A DNA stretch of 64,000 nucleotides from Psococerastis gibbosa (Eukaryota; Arthropoda; Insecta; Psocodea; Psocidae): contig OZ020489.1 of NCBI GenBank assembly GCA_963971405.1, positions 14,012,001-14,076,000 on the forward strand, read 5' to 3'. How positions within the stretch are numbered: the stretch's first letter is position 1; each line of letters begins with the position of its first letter. This document shows, piece after piece, positions 1-11,217 of this stretch. Position numbers and translations under genes: made by a program. The notes under the pieces are model-generated. The model did not search any database. It saw nothing but the letters and a program-made list of their open reading frames with translations, and was not told the DNA's origin.

Positions 1-89
1 AGTTTCCTTTATAAGCATCCTGTACACAAATTAGGTCCATTCCTATCTTTAAATCCACTTTTATCAGCAATCAGAGTACCTAGTAATTA

Positions 90-605
90 GGCGGGGTTAC
101 CACATCCGTCAATGGTCAATAGTAAATATGGTTTTGACGTGGTAGCAGACATTTTTAGTATTTCTTTACTGCCAACGGCCTTACCATGTTGATTCCATTA
201 GAGCAGAGCATGTTTCAAACTGCGGCAACTTGGTAGTGTGCACAGCGTTGGCAGGGGAACATGGTGGGACATGATAACGCGCTTAGGCAGTATAAGTCGA
301 GTCCTGGTCACCTCCGATTTAATCGTGTGACTTTACCATGTTCCCCAAGTGGTTCGGAATCCACTATAATCATGAGGTCCACCCTGTCAGTCAACTCCCC
401 TTTCCCCGAGGTGAAAGAGTCTGCCCTTAGGGTGCCTCAAGTTAACAAACAGACTCACTCCCCCCGCCAGGCTGACAGGGTTGCTTAAAAAGCAGAAATG
501 CTGAAAGCAGGCGTTAGAAACAACAACAACAGTATTTATTTAATGTCTGCTAAAACGTCAATACCACATTTATCGTTGACCATTGACGTATGTGGAAACC
601 CCACC
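90..605. mobile_element. PIF/Harbinger-like MITE split by an insertion
   Basis: Left arm 90-168 starts GGCGGGGTTACCAC after TTA. Right arm 531-605 ends with the inverse, ...GTGGAAACCCCACC, followed by TTT. Both arms carry the TTGACGTGGTAGCAGACATT module (right arm: AATGTCTGCTAAAACGTCAA). The intact relative at 26031-26170 shows what the uninterrupted element looks like. The centre is occupied by repeat I1. Confidence 0.85.
169..530 (+). mobile_element. I1 retroposon-like repeat, nested copy with target duplication
   Basis: 362 bp inserted in the MITE, flanked by AGTATTTCTTTA (157-168) and AGTATTTATTTA (531-542), a 12-bp duplication with one mismatch. The inserted DNA ends in AAACAACAACAACA, a simple 3' tail. 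A long variable duplication plus a simple tail indicates target-primed insertion (LINE or SINE type). Other copies: 4780-5076 and 22842-23200 (both opposite orientation), and fragments at 17830-17898 and 54831-54925. Shared words include TGCACACTACCAAG, TTCCCCTGCCAACGC and GCTTTAAGCAACCCTGTCAG. No RT similarity is visible. Confidence 0.8.
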
Positions 606-1726
606 TTTGAAATATGGATTTTTTAATTCTAAATTAGTGTTAGATTTGGCTATTTAATACGCTTTAATATGCTGAATCACGCATAACCACCATAGGGCGT
701 GTTTAAAGAGTAGGATAAAAAGTTATTAATTTCATAACCTGTATATTGTTAAGAAGGCATAATACGCGTAATGAATTAGAAGTAGACCTACTTTCATTGG
801 CAACATCAGCTAGTCCACAAAATGAATTTGCAATACAATTTGTAAACCATAGTAGGCCTACTTATATCGGTAACACATAATAATTTATATACTAGGTACT
901 CTTTAAACGTTTTAGATTTCATTTGAGCCCAATTTCCCCCCAACAATTTAGCCCAATTCCCCCAATATTAAACAGATAACAACGTAGAAAAAATATCGCA
1001 AACTTTTGCAAAAACAACTGCAGATCATTGAAAAAATTACAATTTTATTCATTATAGCCGAACTAAACGTATTTTCACTACGCCAGCCGAGCTTTATCCT
1101 CGGCCTCCTGGTACTAATAACCAATTTAGAACGAATATAGGATGTAGGCCTAGAGCAGAACTGCAGCATAAAAATACAATAATTGCGCCCGAACTGCGGC
1201 AATACGACACCAGAACAAAAAGAAAGAAAATGCTTTAAGACTTAACCTCAGATTAAGACACAGAAACTAAGTGCTTAAAAGCCCCTCCAGCAGTATTAAG
1301 CGACTTAGAAACTTGTGAGAATGATTCTTCATAAAAAACTATTCTTCTTTGCTAAGTTGCCGCGACTTAAAAACCGCACAAGTTGTTTATGAAGGAAAAA
1401 CTTGGGCAGTTTTCGTCTTTCTCTGAACGAGATAGTAATTTTTAACGCGTGTAAGAAACTTAAAATATAATCCGTACGCTTTCAGTTTCAGAGTGCCATC
1501 AACGTGATTTATTATACCCTATTTGCATTTTGATGCTCAATGAGCTTTTTAGCAGCCAATTATGCACCTCAAATCTGGGCCTGGCACAGTCCAGTTGGTA
1601 GAAAAAGGGATTACATGCTGTTGCATGCACTTCAGGGATAGAGGGGAATATTGTTGTATTGTATTTAAAATGAATCAATACAGATATTTTCTATTTTCTA
1701 TTCTACAGGTATTCTCGTGTTATATA
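606..1726. other. AT-rich DNA, no gene seen
   Basis: No exon-like segment with splice sites. GCCGAGCTTTATCCTCGGCC with TCCTGGTAC at 1087-1120 recurs, with three differences, at 34261-34290, so a small old repeat is present. Confidence 0.6.
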
Positions 1727-1898
1727 GGCGTGTATTCCACTGGTCAATCTTCCCGTCATTTGTGATTAAAAAAAGTTGAGATTTTTGTTTTAAGGAGACT
1801 TTTATGTAGATACTTAACTTATCTGTTATGCATTAAGTTATAATATGGTAGCCTAGTAGACTCTTTTTTAATCACAAATGACCAGTGGAATACACGCC
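1727..1898. mobile_element. Fold-back MITE, PIF/Harbinger-like
   Basis: Starts GGCGTGTATTCCACTGGTCA and ends with its inverse ...GACCAGTGGAATACACGCC, next to ATA on the left and TTA on the right. Inner arms pair through AATCACAAATGAC/GTCATTTGTGATT. Related to the element at 44605-44781. Confidence 0.85.
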
Positions 1899-1950
1899 TT
1901 AACGATTGCTTGCACGGGGATGGAGAACTGAGCCCACCTATTGTAGAATA

Positions 1951-2052
1951 GTTAACCGAAATTAGAGGATATGGAAAAAACTGGGCTTGGCGGGATTCGA
2001 ACCCACGATTTACGCCTAACCGGGGCACCGTCTTAACCGCTGGACCACAATA
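1951..2052 (-). mobile_element. SINE family S2, head
   Basis: Inverse: TTGTGGTCCAGCGGTTAAGA, GCCCCGGTTAGGCG, GTGGGTTCGAATCCCGCC, AAGCCCAGTTTTTTCC, then ATCCTCTAATTTCGGTTA. GGTTCGAATCCC is a perfect tRNA B-box. The acceptor 5' strand does not pair with AAGCCC, so it is not a tRNA gene. Confidence 0.82.
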
Positions 2053-2099
2053 TACCATATAATACTACAATGTGTAGAATAGTTGGTTGCGAAAGATTG

Positions 2100-2660
2100 A
2101 AATCATAAAATAAATGTTTATTGGTTCAACAAGCTGGGATGAAATCCAATTCTTTATTTATTCACTCGTAAATAAATAAAACCGTCGTATATTTCCTTAC
2201 GCGAAACCTTTTCACAAATAATTTCATGCGAAAAACGTGACCAAAGCGCTCTTTCTTATATCAGGTACATTGACAATCCGTTTGACTTATGCGGATTTAT
2301 TTTTATGCGCTTTTCTTCCTACAGTAGGTCCTTAGTTTTATAGTTAGCCCATATAGTTTTAAATAGGTAATACTTCTCCGGCAATGCTTATCACAGTATA
2401 ATGCTACATTAATAGCTTAATCAGTAAGCCACAACAGGTAGCCGATTCAAAAAAAGACAGGATAAAAATTATCAGCGGTGAGACACCAGCGTGTCTGCCT
2501 ACCGGAGCAGCGTTCTAACCTCTCTCAACAAACGTGAAATGTCAACAGCGCAGCATGTACGACTGAAAAATTAATGCTACTTTTAAACTATAATAACGGC
2601 AGGCTAAAAAGGAAACAATAATGAAAGCAATGTAAAAAGGACACTGAGAAACCAAACATT
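2100..2660. other. AT-rich DNA, nothing recognised
   Basis: Short open frames only; no repeat family or exon recognised. Confidence 0.6.
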
Positions 2661-2764
2661 CTTCTTCAAGTTACAGCCGGGTGATGGCTGGTTGGCAGCA
2701 GCATATTGCAGCGATGTCTCCAGTCTCCGCGATTTTGATATGTCTTCTTCAGCTCCACATAGGA
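2661..2764 (-). mobile_element. LINE 3'-end fragment, family of the 11.3 kb element
   Basis: On the minus strand it matches the last about 100 bases of the LINE at 13290-13405: CTATGTGGAGCTGAAGAAG, then the GCCAACCAGCCATC...GGCTGTAACTTGAAGAAG end. It is more diverged than the 28.45 kb copy. Confidence 0.7.
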
Positions 2765-2984
2765 CGTTATTCCTATGCTATGTCCTATGTGGAACCAAAC
2801 ATGTCGGGATGATTAAGAATAATTGTTGAAAATGAGAAATGAAATAGCCTAACTTATTAAAGAGAGGCCTAATTAACAAACTATATATTATGGCGTGAGC
2901 AGTACAGAAATAACTACTTGTTCGTCTCTCTCGAAAAAACCGATCAAAAGACGCCGGTCAAAAGCCTGAGATCTGGCAAGCTTG

Positions 2985-3112
2985 GCATAAAGGCAATGCT
3001 TTATTTAATATGTTGCAGAATTATATGGTATACACTGTAATACTGACATTAAACTAACTTAGGTTGAAGAGGCAACCTCTTCGTTATAACCGAAATTAGA
3101 GGTTCTACAAAA
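2985..3112 (-). mobile_element. SINE family S2, tail only
   Basis: Inverse: CTCTAATTTCGGTTATAACGA, AGAGGTTGCCTCTTCAACCT, AAGTTAGTTTAATGTCAGTA, then GCATTGCCTTTATGCCA. The 39.2 kb copy has the same tail in the other orientation. Confidence 0.78.
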
Positions 3113-4010
3113 ATATTTTTATTATTATTTTTATGCCGTTACCTGGTAAGTTTAATTCTAATTCTTTAGCCTACCCTTACTCCTTCAGATACGATTATTT
3201 ATGTTTTTTAAGAAGCTTGTGGGGAGGGGGGGGGGAGTCAACTGTCTTTCCCAATGACGCTTATGACTAGAGCATATTTAAGTTGTAATCATCGATCTAA
3301 TAACTAGTCTAGTTTACTGCTCTTCAATATACTCAGACTACTACTGACAACGCCCATTAAAGCACTAAGTTAATGACAGTATTGGCGTAATTTATTAAGT
3401 AATCCAGCGCATCTGTCTTTGACATTTGTGTTAATTAAATTATCTCTTACAATTTACGGTGCAATCAATGTAATTTGGAGCGTCTAATCGGCGTAATTGA
3501 CAATAGATGCATCATTATCAATTAGGGGACATCAAGGAGCGGCAAACTGTCAGGAAGGTGTCAAAATAATGATGCCCTCCCCCGGATGGGTAGCCGGAAG
3601 CGCGGGGAGCTTGCGGGGGGGGGGGGGGGGAGGGGCAGCGGGTAGGTGTGAATCAGGTAAATGAGGTCGACTATGACATCAAACCGAGCTGGTACATTTC
3701 GTCAATTGGCTTAATTAGACGCTTCAGCTGGAATAGGGGATGTTTGGCCAGTATAGGGCAGCCAAAGTTTCAACTGTATCCTCAAAAAAGTTTAAAAATT
3801 CCTCAAATGGGTTAATTGTAAGAGTGGGTGGAAAAGTATAAAAGAAAATAATGAAAACTTTATTTTTTTCTTTCTTCTTTGAAAATGCCATAAAAATTTC
3901 ATTCAAAGTGGACAAAAAAAACTAAGAATGGTTACCATCATATAGGCATAGGTGAATTTTCCAAAGCTGTGGTGAGATTTTTATCAAGACTATTTCCATG
4001 CTTTACCTCT
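3113..4010. other. AT-rich DNA with one G-rich patch
   Basis: Apart from the G16 run nothing is recognised. The 63-codon minus-strand frame near 3724-3915 has low-complexity composition and no family resemblance. Confidence 0.6.
3615..3630. repeat. G16 homopolymer
   Basis: Uninterrupted G run in a G-rich patch (3580-3645). Similar G or C runs of 10 or more occur at about 19577, 24055-24093, 24778, 37193, 39711 and 51655; several lie inside named repeats. Confidence 0.85.
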
Positions 4011-4131
4011 ACTGGTAGTGTGCTTGCGCCATGCGATCTGAGACGTGTCGTAACACGGTTACTAGGCTAGTAATCCACAGAGGCGACTAAAGAGGTCAAT
4101 TGGATGCATTAATTTAATTGTTTGTACATTA
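4011..4131 (+). mobile_element. SINE-like family S4 copy
   Basis: Shares GGTAGTGTGCTTG, CATGCG(A/G)TC(T/G)GAGACGTGTCG, AACTCGACACAAGTA-like and GGATGCATT(C/A)ATTTAAATTG(T)TTGTAC-like words with 32361-32520 and 60704-60863. The GAC-CGT-like internal promoter boxes are weak. Confidence 0.6.
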
Positions 4132-4779
4132 TTTTTATATATCCCTCATCTAGCGAAGATTGAAGATCATCATGGCAATTTGGAATGTTCTTCTTTTGCC
4201 GGGAGCCCTCCCTTTTATCTTACATTGGATAATTACATGCGGAAGGCGGTACTTTTCGTTTCTCAACGAGTAGCCGAAGTATGTTAGTTTACCATTTTTT
4301 AACTGTCAGCAGCACTCGGCTTCTGTAACCATTTACCTCAGGACCTCGGCACTAGTGACCCGGTCCATCTATATAATATACGAGTACTTATGCGTACATA
4401 TCTTTTTATCCACAGTTAAAAACACCAACACTTATTTATTAAATTTTCAATACTTATGCAGAATACATAACTTATTCTATTATTATTGTTAAGCTATATG
4501 TTACCTTACCTATCATATATTATTGTTATAACTGTCAAGTAGCCTATTAATCTCGGTTGACGCACAAGTTGCGATTTTGCTCCCATTCTTGTAAATCAAT
4601 TTACATTTACATTGATTGTCAATTCAGGCAAAAGCTGCCATCACCTCACACTCTACCTCATCTTCTCGGCAATAGCACTGTCGTCAACTCCACAATTGCA
4701 TTTTTTAAAGATATTACCCTTCATACAAAACTGTAACTTTTAATCAGACATCCCAACGATCAATTACGATACCTCACCC

Positions 4780-5076
4780 CGCTTTCAGCACTTCTGCTTT
4801 AAGCAACCCTGTCAGCCTGGCGGGGGGAGTGATTCTATTTGTTAACTTGAGGCACCCTGCAAGGGCAGACTCTTTCACCTCGGGGAAAGGGGAGTTGACT
4901 AACAGGGTGGACCTCCTGATTATAGTGGATTCCGAACCTATATACGTATAGGTATAGTCTCAGCACGTTATCATGTCCCACCATGTTCCCCTGCCAACGC
5001 TGTGCACACTACCAAGATTGCCCCAGTTTAGAACATGCTCTGCTCTAATGGATTCAACATGGTACGGCCGTTGGCT
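4780..5076 (-). repeat. I1 repeat copy
   Basis: Inverse copy of the repeat at 169-530, from GCTTTCAGCACTTCTGCTTT to GGTACGGCCGTTGGC. It has the shared AACCCTGTCAGCCTGGCGGG, GGTGGACCTCCTGATTATAG and CATGTCCCACCATGTTCCCC. It lacks the (CAA)n tail and has a deletion relative to the first copy. Confidence 0.85.
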
Positions 5077-5079
5077 CCG

Positions 5080-6204
5080 TACACTCCTAAAAACTACTTA
5101 CCAAACCATCACCACCAATTATCAGAAACCCCAACTATGCATTTAGAATTTACAACAAACTTCTGAAAACATTTTTTTTTTAAGTCGAGTTAATTCTAAA
5201 CGAATTCCTTCATTAACTCAGCTTCACACCTAACAAAAGGAGCCGTAGATTATCTTATATCAATCAAGCGAAGCATGGAGACGAAAATTTGCCGAGATTC
5301 TTCTAATTAAATGTAGACGCCGGTATTTTTCATCTTAAAACCGGCTTTTCATTTCCCTTATTACCATTGATGTACGTACAAAAGGCACAGCCGATTTAAT
5401 TAAGCAATTCAAAAAGGCCGCGCCTCTGATGTCTGCTGCTACGACTTGAGTTGTAAGAACTATGAGGTAATTGTTATTCTGTCACTTTCTTCTTAAAGTA
5501 ATCTCGTTTATTTCCATTTCTATAGTTTCCCTCAGTGAAACTATAATAGAGTTTCACTATTTCAATGTTAATTATTAAATAACAACCATAGAAATCAACC
5601 CATCTTCGTTAATTGCTTTATATTTTGTAAGTTGTGTTATAGAGATGTTATTCCTATTATTTAGAGAGTTGAGCTGATATAGATCTTGGGCCCCTTTGAA
5701 CAGCTTAACTGCTGGGATCACATCAGTGGATCCCAATCATTAATACTATGGCCATTGCTAATTAATCAACTGCTGAAAAGCAACAGCCTAACGTAATTAG
5801 CGAAGACAGCCATGTTCTTCAATGGTATATCAATCAGATCGACCTGGTTAATGTAGGTTGATGTAGGTACCTATGTACATGTGCCATAGATGGGATGGGG
5901 AGGCAAATTCCATGAATCAAAAAACCAGAATTGGCCCAGTCTTCCTAGAATTAGAAATAGTGTAAATGAATACGACTTTGTTTTACAGTACTCATTAGTA
6001 CAAGTACAATGGTATATAGCTGAAAGTATTACTGTTGGTATTAGCTGGAGGCTGCAGTCCGTTGGATTCAATCCCCTGCCGGTGGATGTACATCCGGACT
6101 TAAGTGGAGCTACACATCTCTACAAGTATAGTATAAGATTTATAAGCCAACACGAAAACTCTCTTAAAGTAGTACCGTAATCATTTTCTCCTTGATTTTT
6201 AGTA
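5080..6204. other. Non-coding DNA, nothing recognised
   Basis: The 96-codon plus frame at 5890-6180 has no recognisable domain and is covered by a competing minus frame. Looked for the next TMTC exon (conserved ER-lumenal loop and first TPR) on the minus strand and did not find it. Confidence 0.55.
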
Positions 6205-6413
6205 AATATTGACTTTTTGTTCTATTACTAACCCGACCGTCCGACCCAGAGGAGGTGGGGCTATAACAGCCTCTCTTACACTCTAATAGGAAATCCAGGT
6301 ACCGTACCACCTGCTGTACATTCCCTCCGAAGCATGACCGGAAAATGTAGCAAGTGTGGGACTCGAACCAATAAACTTTCGGGTGAAAGTCAGAGTCTGT
6401 ACCCTACTCTACT
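6205..6413 (-). mobile_element. SINE family S1 copy
   Basis: tRNA-derived SINE, inverse. The B-box-like GGTTCGAGTCCCACACTTGCT is seen as AGCAAGTGTGGGACTCGAACC. Body words are ACATTTTCCGG and GGGAATGTACAGCAGGTGGTAC, and the 3' end is TAGTAATAGAACAAAAAGTC. Confidence 0.85.
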
Positions 6414-7477
6414 TTCGTCATTTAAAACGTCGCAAAACATGAAGATCTACATGTGCTCAGAGCCTAATTGATGATAAAGAGACTAAGACTCAGGGGTAAA
6501 TCCTTTAATTATTCATTCCGTCAAGAAGGTAGTTCCCGTGCCTTACAAACGGAAAACTGACATGAGAGGCTTTGAAATAAGTTGATGACGTTAGGAAATG
6601 TCTTCTAAAAGGATTTGGTTGTAAACAGCTTAAATTGTAATGTTATTGCGACGTGGAGGCTTCCTTTCAGCAAATTCAGACATGTCATTTTTGGGAATGT
6701 GCTATTGTTTTGAGGTAAATTGTGAGAATTGTGTTACCTACTTCAAGAAAAACTAGGAACTATTGGGGGAGAAGAATTGGAACCACAGTTATTAGGCTTT
6801 CCGGGACAACGTGATACATTTCTATTTGTATTTAGTAATTTTTTACCTATAAATATTAAACGCATGATCAAGACGTACGGGGGGATCAAAATTCCTTCCC
6901 CAGAATTGATAAAAGAATCTGAAGTTCCCGAAATAGTGGACATTAACAAAAAAGAGTTCAATAGATGAAATAGACCTCAACGGAAGGAAGATGAAACGGA
7001 AGGGGATGTTAACTCTCCAAACCCTGGAAAATATTTGATGGAAAATTTGATTTTTGTGACAAATTTCATCGTTGCTAATGAATTATTTCTTTGTTTTGTT
7101 ATTATCCGCAATTGGCCTTATTTTCCGATTAAGAAGACAGTCTAGTGAGGAAGAAGAGGTCTTACGAAAGCAAAAATTTAAATTTCCTGAGTTAATCCTA
7201 CAGAAAAAAAAATCTTCAGCCGCGCCTGCCTGCTCATCCAGATCACCTTCCAAAACACTTGACAGTCATATTGATAAGGCACTGTGCGTGCTCCCACGAT
7301 GAGCCTGTCTAAAGCCTGGAACACACGGATGATTCGTTCTTTCCATTGTAGCCATAGAGCTAGCAGAAGATTTATTGTCGATTTCTTGACGATTACGGAA
7401 GCTGGCGTGGAGCCGACCGCACGAAGTTGCACGGTTTTCCAACTAGACACGCCAGATCATAGAAATATAATAATAAT
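6414..7477. other. Non-coding DNA, nothing recognised
   Basis: Two overlapping frames (6729-6968 plus and 6743-6961 minus) oppose each other and match no family known to me. Also unrecognised is the 90-codon minus frame at 7178-7450. Confidence 0.55.
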
Positions 7478-7628
7478 ATTAAATTAACTTTGGTTGAAGA
7501 GGTAACCTCCACGTTATAACAAAAATTAGAGGATATGGAAAAACCTGGACTTGGTGAGATTTGAACCCTCACGATCTGCGCCTAACCGGGGCGTCGTCTT
7601 ATTGGCTGCGGACCACAAGCCCCGACAA
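7478..7628 (-). mobile_element. SINE family S2, head and body
   Basis: Inverse: GTCGGGGCTTGTGGTCCGCA, GCCCCGGTTAGGCGCAG, GGGTTCAAATCTCACC, AAGTCCAGGTTTTTCCATAT, CTCTAATTTTTGTTATAACG, GAGGTTACCTCTTCAACC. Here GGGCTTG can pair with CAAGTCC, showing the tRNA-derived acceptor stem. It ends 85 bp downstream of the exon E donor. Confidence 0.85.
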
Positions 7629-7712
7629 GTTGAGCAATATCAAAATCATCAACTTATGCTCTATTTGCGACTAATTGGTTTGAACTATGATACTTGAAAA
7701 TAGTAAGCTTAC

Positions 7713-7902
7713 CTCAAAATCAACAATAGTTTTGTATGCCAGTACAAGAAGGCACCCAAATACAAGACACGTGGCCAGATTGCGGATGTCAGCGATACAC
7801 GTGACCAGTGGTACAGAACCCATTTGCCAGTCATGACTCAGGGTGGCGGGGAACAGAAGTAACCAACAGTTTAGAGCCGCTAGGTAGCAGAATGTCAAAA
7901 AC
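7713..7902 (-). CDS. TMTC1: TMTC1-like O-mannosyltransferase, internal exon E (DUF1736 core)
   Basis: Minus-strand exon of 190 nt, acceptor CTTCTTTTCAG, donor GTAAGC. Its first base completes Arg; 63 codons follow and the exon ends in phase 0 after Phe-Glu. The product holds the core of DUF1736: FLTFCYLAALNCWLLLFP, then SHDWQMGSVPLV and, after a short gap, DIRNLAT, followed by a hydrophobic helix. DWxMGxxPL and RNLA are near-invariant in TMTC proteins. The DWQ-G-S-I/V-P-L-V and RNLAT forms favour TMTC1. The next exons should encode the rest of the membrane region and the TPRs. I found no convincing continuation in bases 1-7700, so they are probably outside the window to the left. Confidence 0.92.
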
Positions 7903-9904
7903 CTGAAAAGAAGAGAAAGTTCCATGATAACAGCAAATCTGACCCCAAACAAGCAGGAATTTTGTACAAAATAAATTATCACAAGACATATTCATCGTTT
8001 GGCTAATAAATATTCCCTTATGGATGTAATGGATGCATGTACACAAATACAGGTTGTAGGTTCAGAAGAAGACGTCGTTATTAAAGACATTAAGTAGGCA
8101 TGCATTGCTATCGTAAGTTGTAGCTGATTGTGTAGATGATTGAACGATAAATTTGGATTCTCTAATATACTGTATAACTTTCACTCAATTAAGAATTTGT
8201 ACAGCAGCAGCAGCAGCAGCAACAACAATATAAAATAGGCTTATTTTAACATTACAACCACGCTCCTACAATAATAATAATTGCATAGCTCTTATTCAGG
8301 AAATGATGACAATGCCAAAATGATGAATAGTAATAAAAGACCCTTTTCATATTAAAACATAATATTATTCAAAGTTTCTATGGTAATTCAGGATCAAAAT
8401 TTTAGTCACATTTAAGGTCATTAGGCTTTAACACAATTACGCACAATGGAAATGGGAATTTCAGCTAAATTACGGACGCTGAGCATTGTCACAAGTATAT
8501 TAAAAATTTTAGAGTGGAACTAACATTAACACATAAGCTGGTTCATTCTCATATATGAGTCGAAACTTGCCATATTTCAGTGTTTAATTTAAATATAGTA
8601 GGCTAGGGTAGCTTAAAATTACAATTAAACCTGACGTGTTTCGTTGAGCTTTTCATTCATTCTGCAATACTGTAGACTTTATTGAAGCAATTTTAACCAG
8701 AAAACGTCAAAGAGTTTTTATCCTTAAATATTGCTTCATCATATTGCAGAGTCGGAATTATACATGGGCTTGTCACTCTTTGATGGTGTTAATAAATATA
8801 TTTTTTAATATTACTGTTACAAGTACATAATATCTCGGTACATACGACCAATACATACAGTGTATACTGTATCTGCATGAGTCAGTTAAACTACAGTCTC
8901 TTATGGTTAATTATGAGACTTATTAAATAGAAAGAGATAAGTCTTGCGGGGATTGTTTAGTTAGATACTGTATACCACATCTTGTAGCGTACCGCAATGA
9001 AATTGTTTGCACATTGTAATGCTCTCCCCAGTCCCCATAAGGGGTAAGACGTGTAATATTCTATAGTTACTATATTCTTATAAGTGTATTATTCCTTTAC
9101 TTATAGTATGTCCGGTTATGTGTGACATGCACTCACTATAGTTAGTACGTCCTATTGTATGATTACTGATTACCTAATAAGACTCTATCTATGTTGGCCT
9201 CCACCTAATAACGCTTTTGTATAAAACGATTGCACTATACCACTATTTTATAGCATTCAGTTCGGTTCCTTTGACTTGTTAATTAGTCTTGTTGTCTTGT
9301 TGGAGAACTCCTTGCCCAACCGTAGTGTACCTTTAACACCCTTTCGGCAGGGACGGTTCCAGCCCATTTCGGGGGTGGGAGGGTAGTTGGGGATCGATGA
9401 TCTATTTTGTGTGTATTATTTTCTAAAGTTAGGTTATGTTTACGGGGTGTTACTGCGGGCGCTTTTCTGTTCGAGTTCTCCATATGCAGCCGCACTCTGC
9501 AAAGCGCTGGAAGGTTCTTACCTTTAACAGTTTACCCGAATGCAGCCTTTGAAAACTACCCCCCTGTCTCCCCTCCTGTATCCGCCGATGCCTTTTGGGA
9601 CATTACAGTGTCTCTCACTAGACTGACAGATAAAAAGGACTCGCAAAAGTACAAGTACGCTACCACCTTGCCACCGAAGTAGATAAAAATAAATTAAACT
9701 TCAGTGATTGCGCAGTGATTTTACCTATCGACAGGGCTATTGAATCGGAGGACGCACTCCATTCAGTAAGCATTGGCAAGGTACGATAACTAGAGGGCGT
9801 TATGGGGCGCGAAAAGTGAATGAGATCGTGCGTATGCAGAACACGCGAGAGCTCGAGGAGTTAAGAAATTACCCTGCTTGCGATTGTAATGTCCCCTGAA
9901 TACA
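7903..9904. other. Intron D-E, distal part
   Basis: AT-rich intron sequence of the TMTC gene with one CAG/CAA microsatellite. A more GC-rich stretch at 9300-9680 has open frames on both strands, none recognised. Confidence 0.6.
8201..8229. repeat. (CAG)n(CAA)n microsatellite
   Basis: Six CAG units followed by CAA units. It is outside any exon, in the intron upstream of exon E. Confidence 0.9.
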
Positions 9905-10700
9905 CAACGCGACTCCACTATTCGGCTTTTTTATCACCTGTGCCATCATCTGTTCCTATTCCCCCTCTTCTTCTTCTTCTTCTTCTTCTGGATTTCCAAT
10001 AACTCTCACCCGCTCCCTCATACTTTGATCCGCAGTGCCTTACGCCGCAGTGTTGAGCCCCGCAATTTGAATATACTGCTGCTAGTTCGCTTAGGGCGGC
10101 TTCTAGGTTAGATGGTAGAATAGCCCATCGGGGTAAAGCTCGCCTAATATAAAGATATTTTTCATTTCAGATCATTTCATTTGTATGTATACACATAGCA
10201 ACGGATACTTCAATCGTTCGCTATGCTGATGCTCGATACTCCACAGCTTTCTATCACCTGAGCCAACATCTGTTCCTGTCTCCCTATGCTTCTTGTACTT
10301 TTTCTCCTGCTTCTTCTGGGTCTTCAAGAACTCCCCCCCTCTCTCTCTCTCTCTTTAAATATACCGCCACTAGTTACCTAGGGTGGCTTCCACTGACTGA
10401 AGATATACCCGTATAACAACGGATACTTCAATCGTTGGCTATGCTGACCTATTCTCCACAATTTGGCTTTCTATCCCCTAAGCCAACATCTGATCCTGTC
10501 TCCCTAAACTTTTTGTACTTTTTCTCCTGCTTATTCTGGGTCTTCAAGAACTCCCCCCCCCCCTCTTTCCCACATTTCCTACTTTGGTGTCCGCAGTGCC
10601 CATTACTCCGCCATGGCTGTTGCTTCTTTCAGCTTCCTCTGCTTAAAACCTGTCTCCCTAAGTCTCCCTCTCCTCGAAGAGTCAGTCACTAATAGTTTAA
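9905..10700. repeat. Pyrimidine-rich segment in three diverged copies
   Basis: The pattern TATCxCCTGAGCCAACATCTG, CTGTCTCCCTA, CTTTTTCTCCTGCTTCTTCT, then a C/CT-run and AGTTCxCTTAGGGxGGCTTC appears from about 9925 (most diverged), 10240 and 10465. The last two are preceded by ACAACGGATACTTCAATCGT. Long CT and C runs produce open frames here that look spurious. Confidence 0.75.
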
Positions 10701-11217
10701 TTCGAACGGAGCCTCTTCAATAAAATTGAATTAAGAGGCAATGGAGGGGGAAACGCCTTATAAGTGTGAAAATCAGATATTTCTTGAAATATCCAGAGCA
10801 GAGTTGTCGAAAATATCGGGAAAACTACAAATTTTCTGAACATTTTGATTTATGTTATGTACCTCTTTCTAGCATAGATTGCCCACAATTTTTGAATTTG
10901 ATTTGTACAAAACGATTGGTTTCAAAGTTCAAATAGCTAGGCTACTGTGTTGAATTGGTGTTAGTGAAGGCCACATGTCATGCATCAAAATGTAGAGGAA
11001 AATTTCTGCCAATTTAATGGACATTTATGACGGCCTTACGATCGATAAGATCGATTATTTCCGGTAAAAATCTAATTTGTACCAAAAAAGCATAATGGGA
11101 GTACTTCGATCTGCTCTTGGGCACCACCTTTGCAATGGAATTGACTGTTATTGTCCTGTTATTAACGGACCTAGTTGGTTAAGAAATTGACCTAAACAAG
11201 TCAGAGTTTCAGACGTC

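Noticed and set aside
1980..2052. A tRNA gene on the minus strand
   Set aside because: The B-box is perfect and an anticodon arm can be drawn, but the acceptor stem does not close and related copies at 7.5 and 39.2 kb share the non-tRNA body. It is a SINE head.
10435..10692. 85-codon plus frame
   Set aside because: It is a reading through CT-rich triplicated repeat DNA; the other two copies do not keep the frame.
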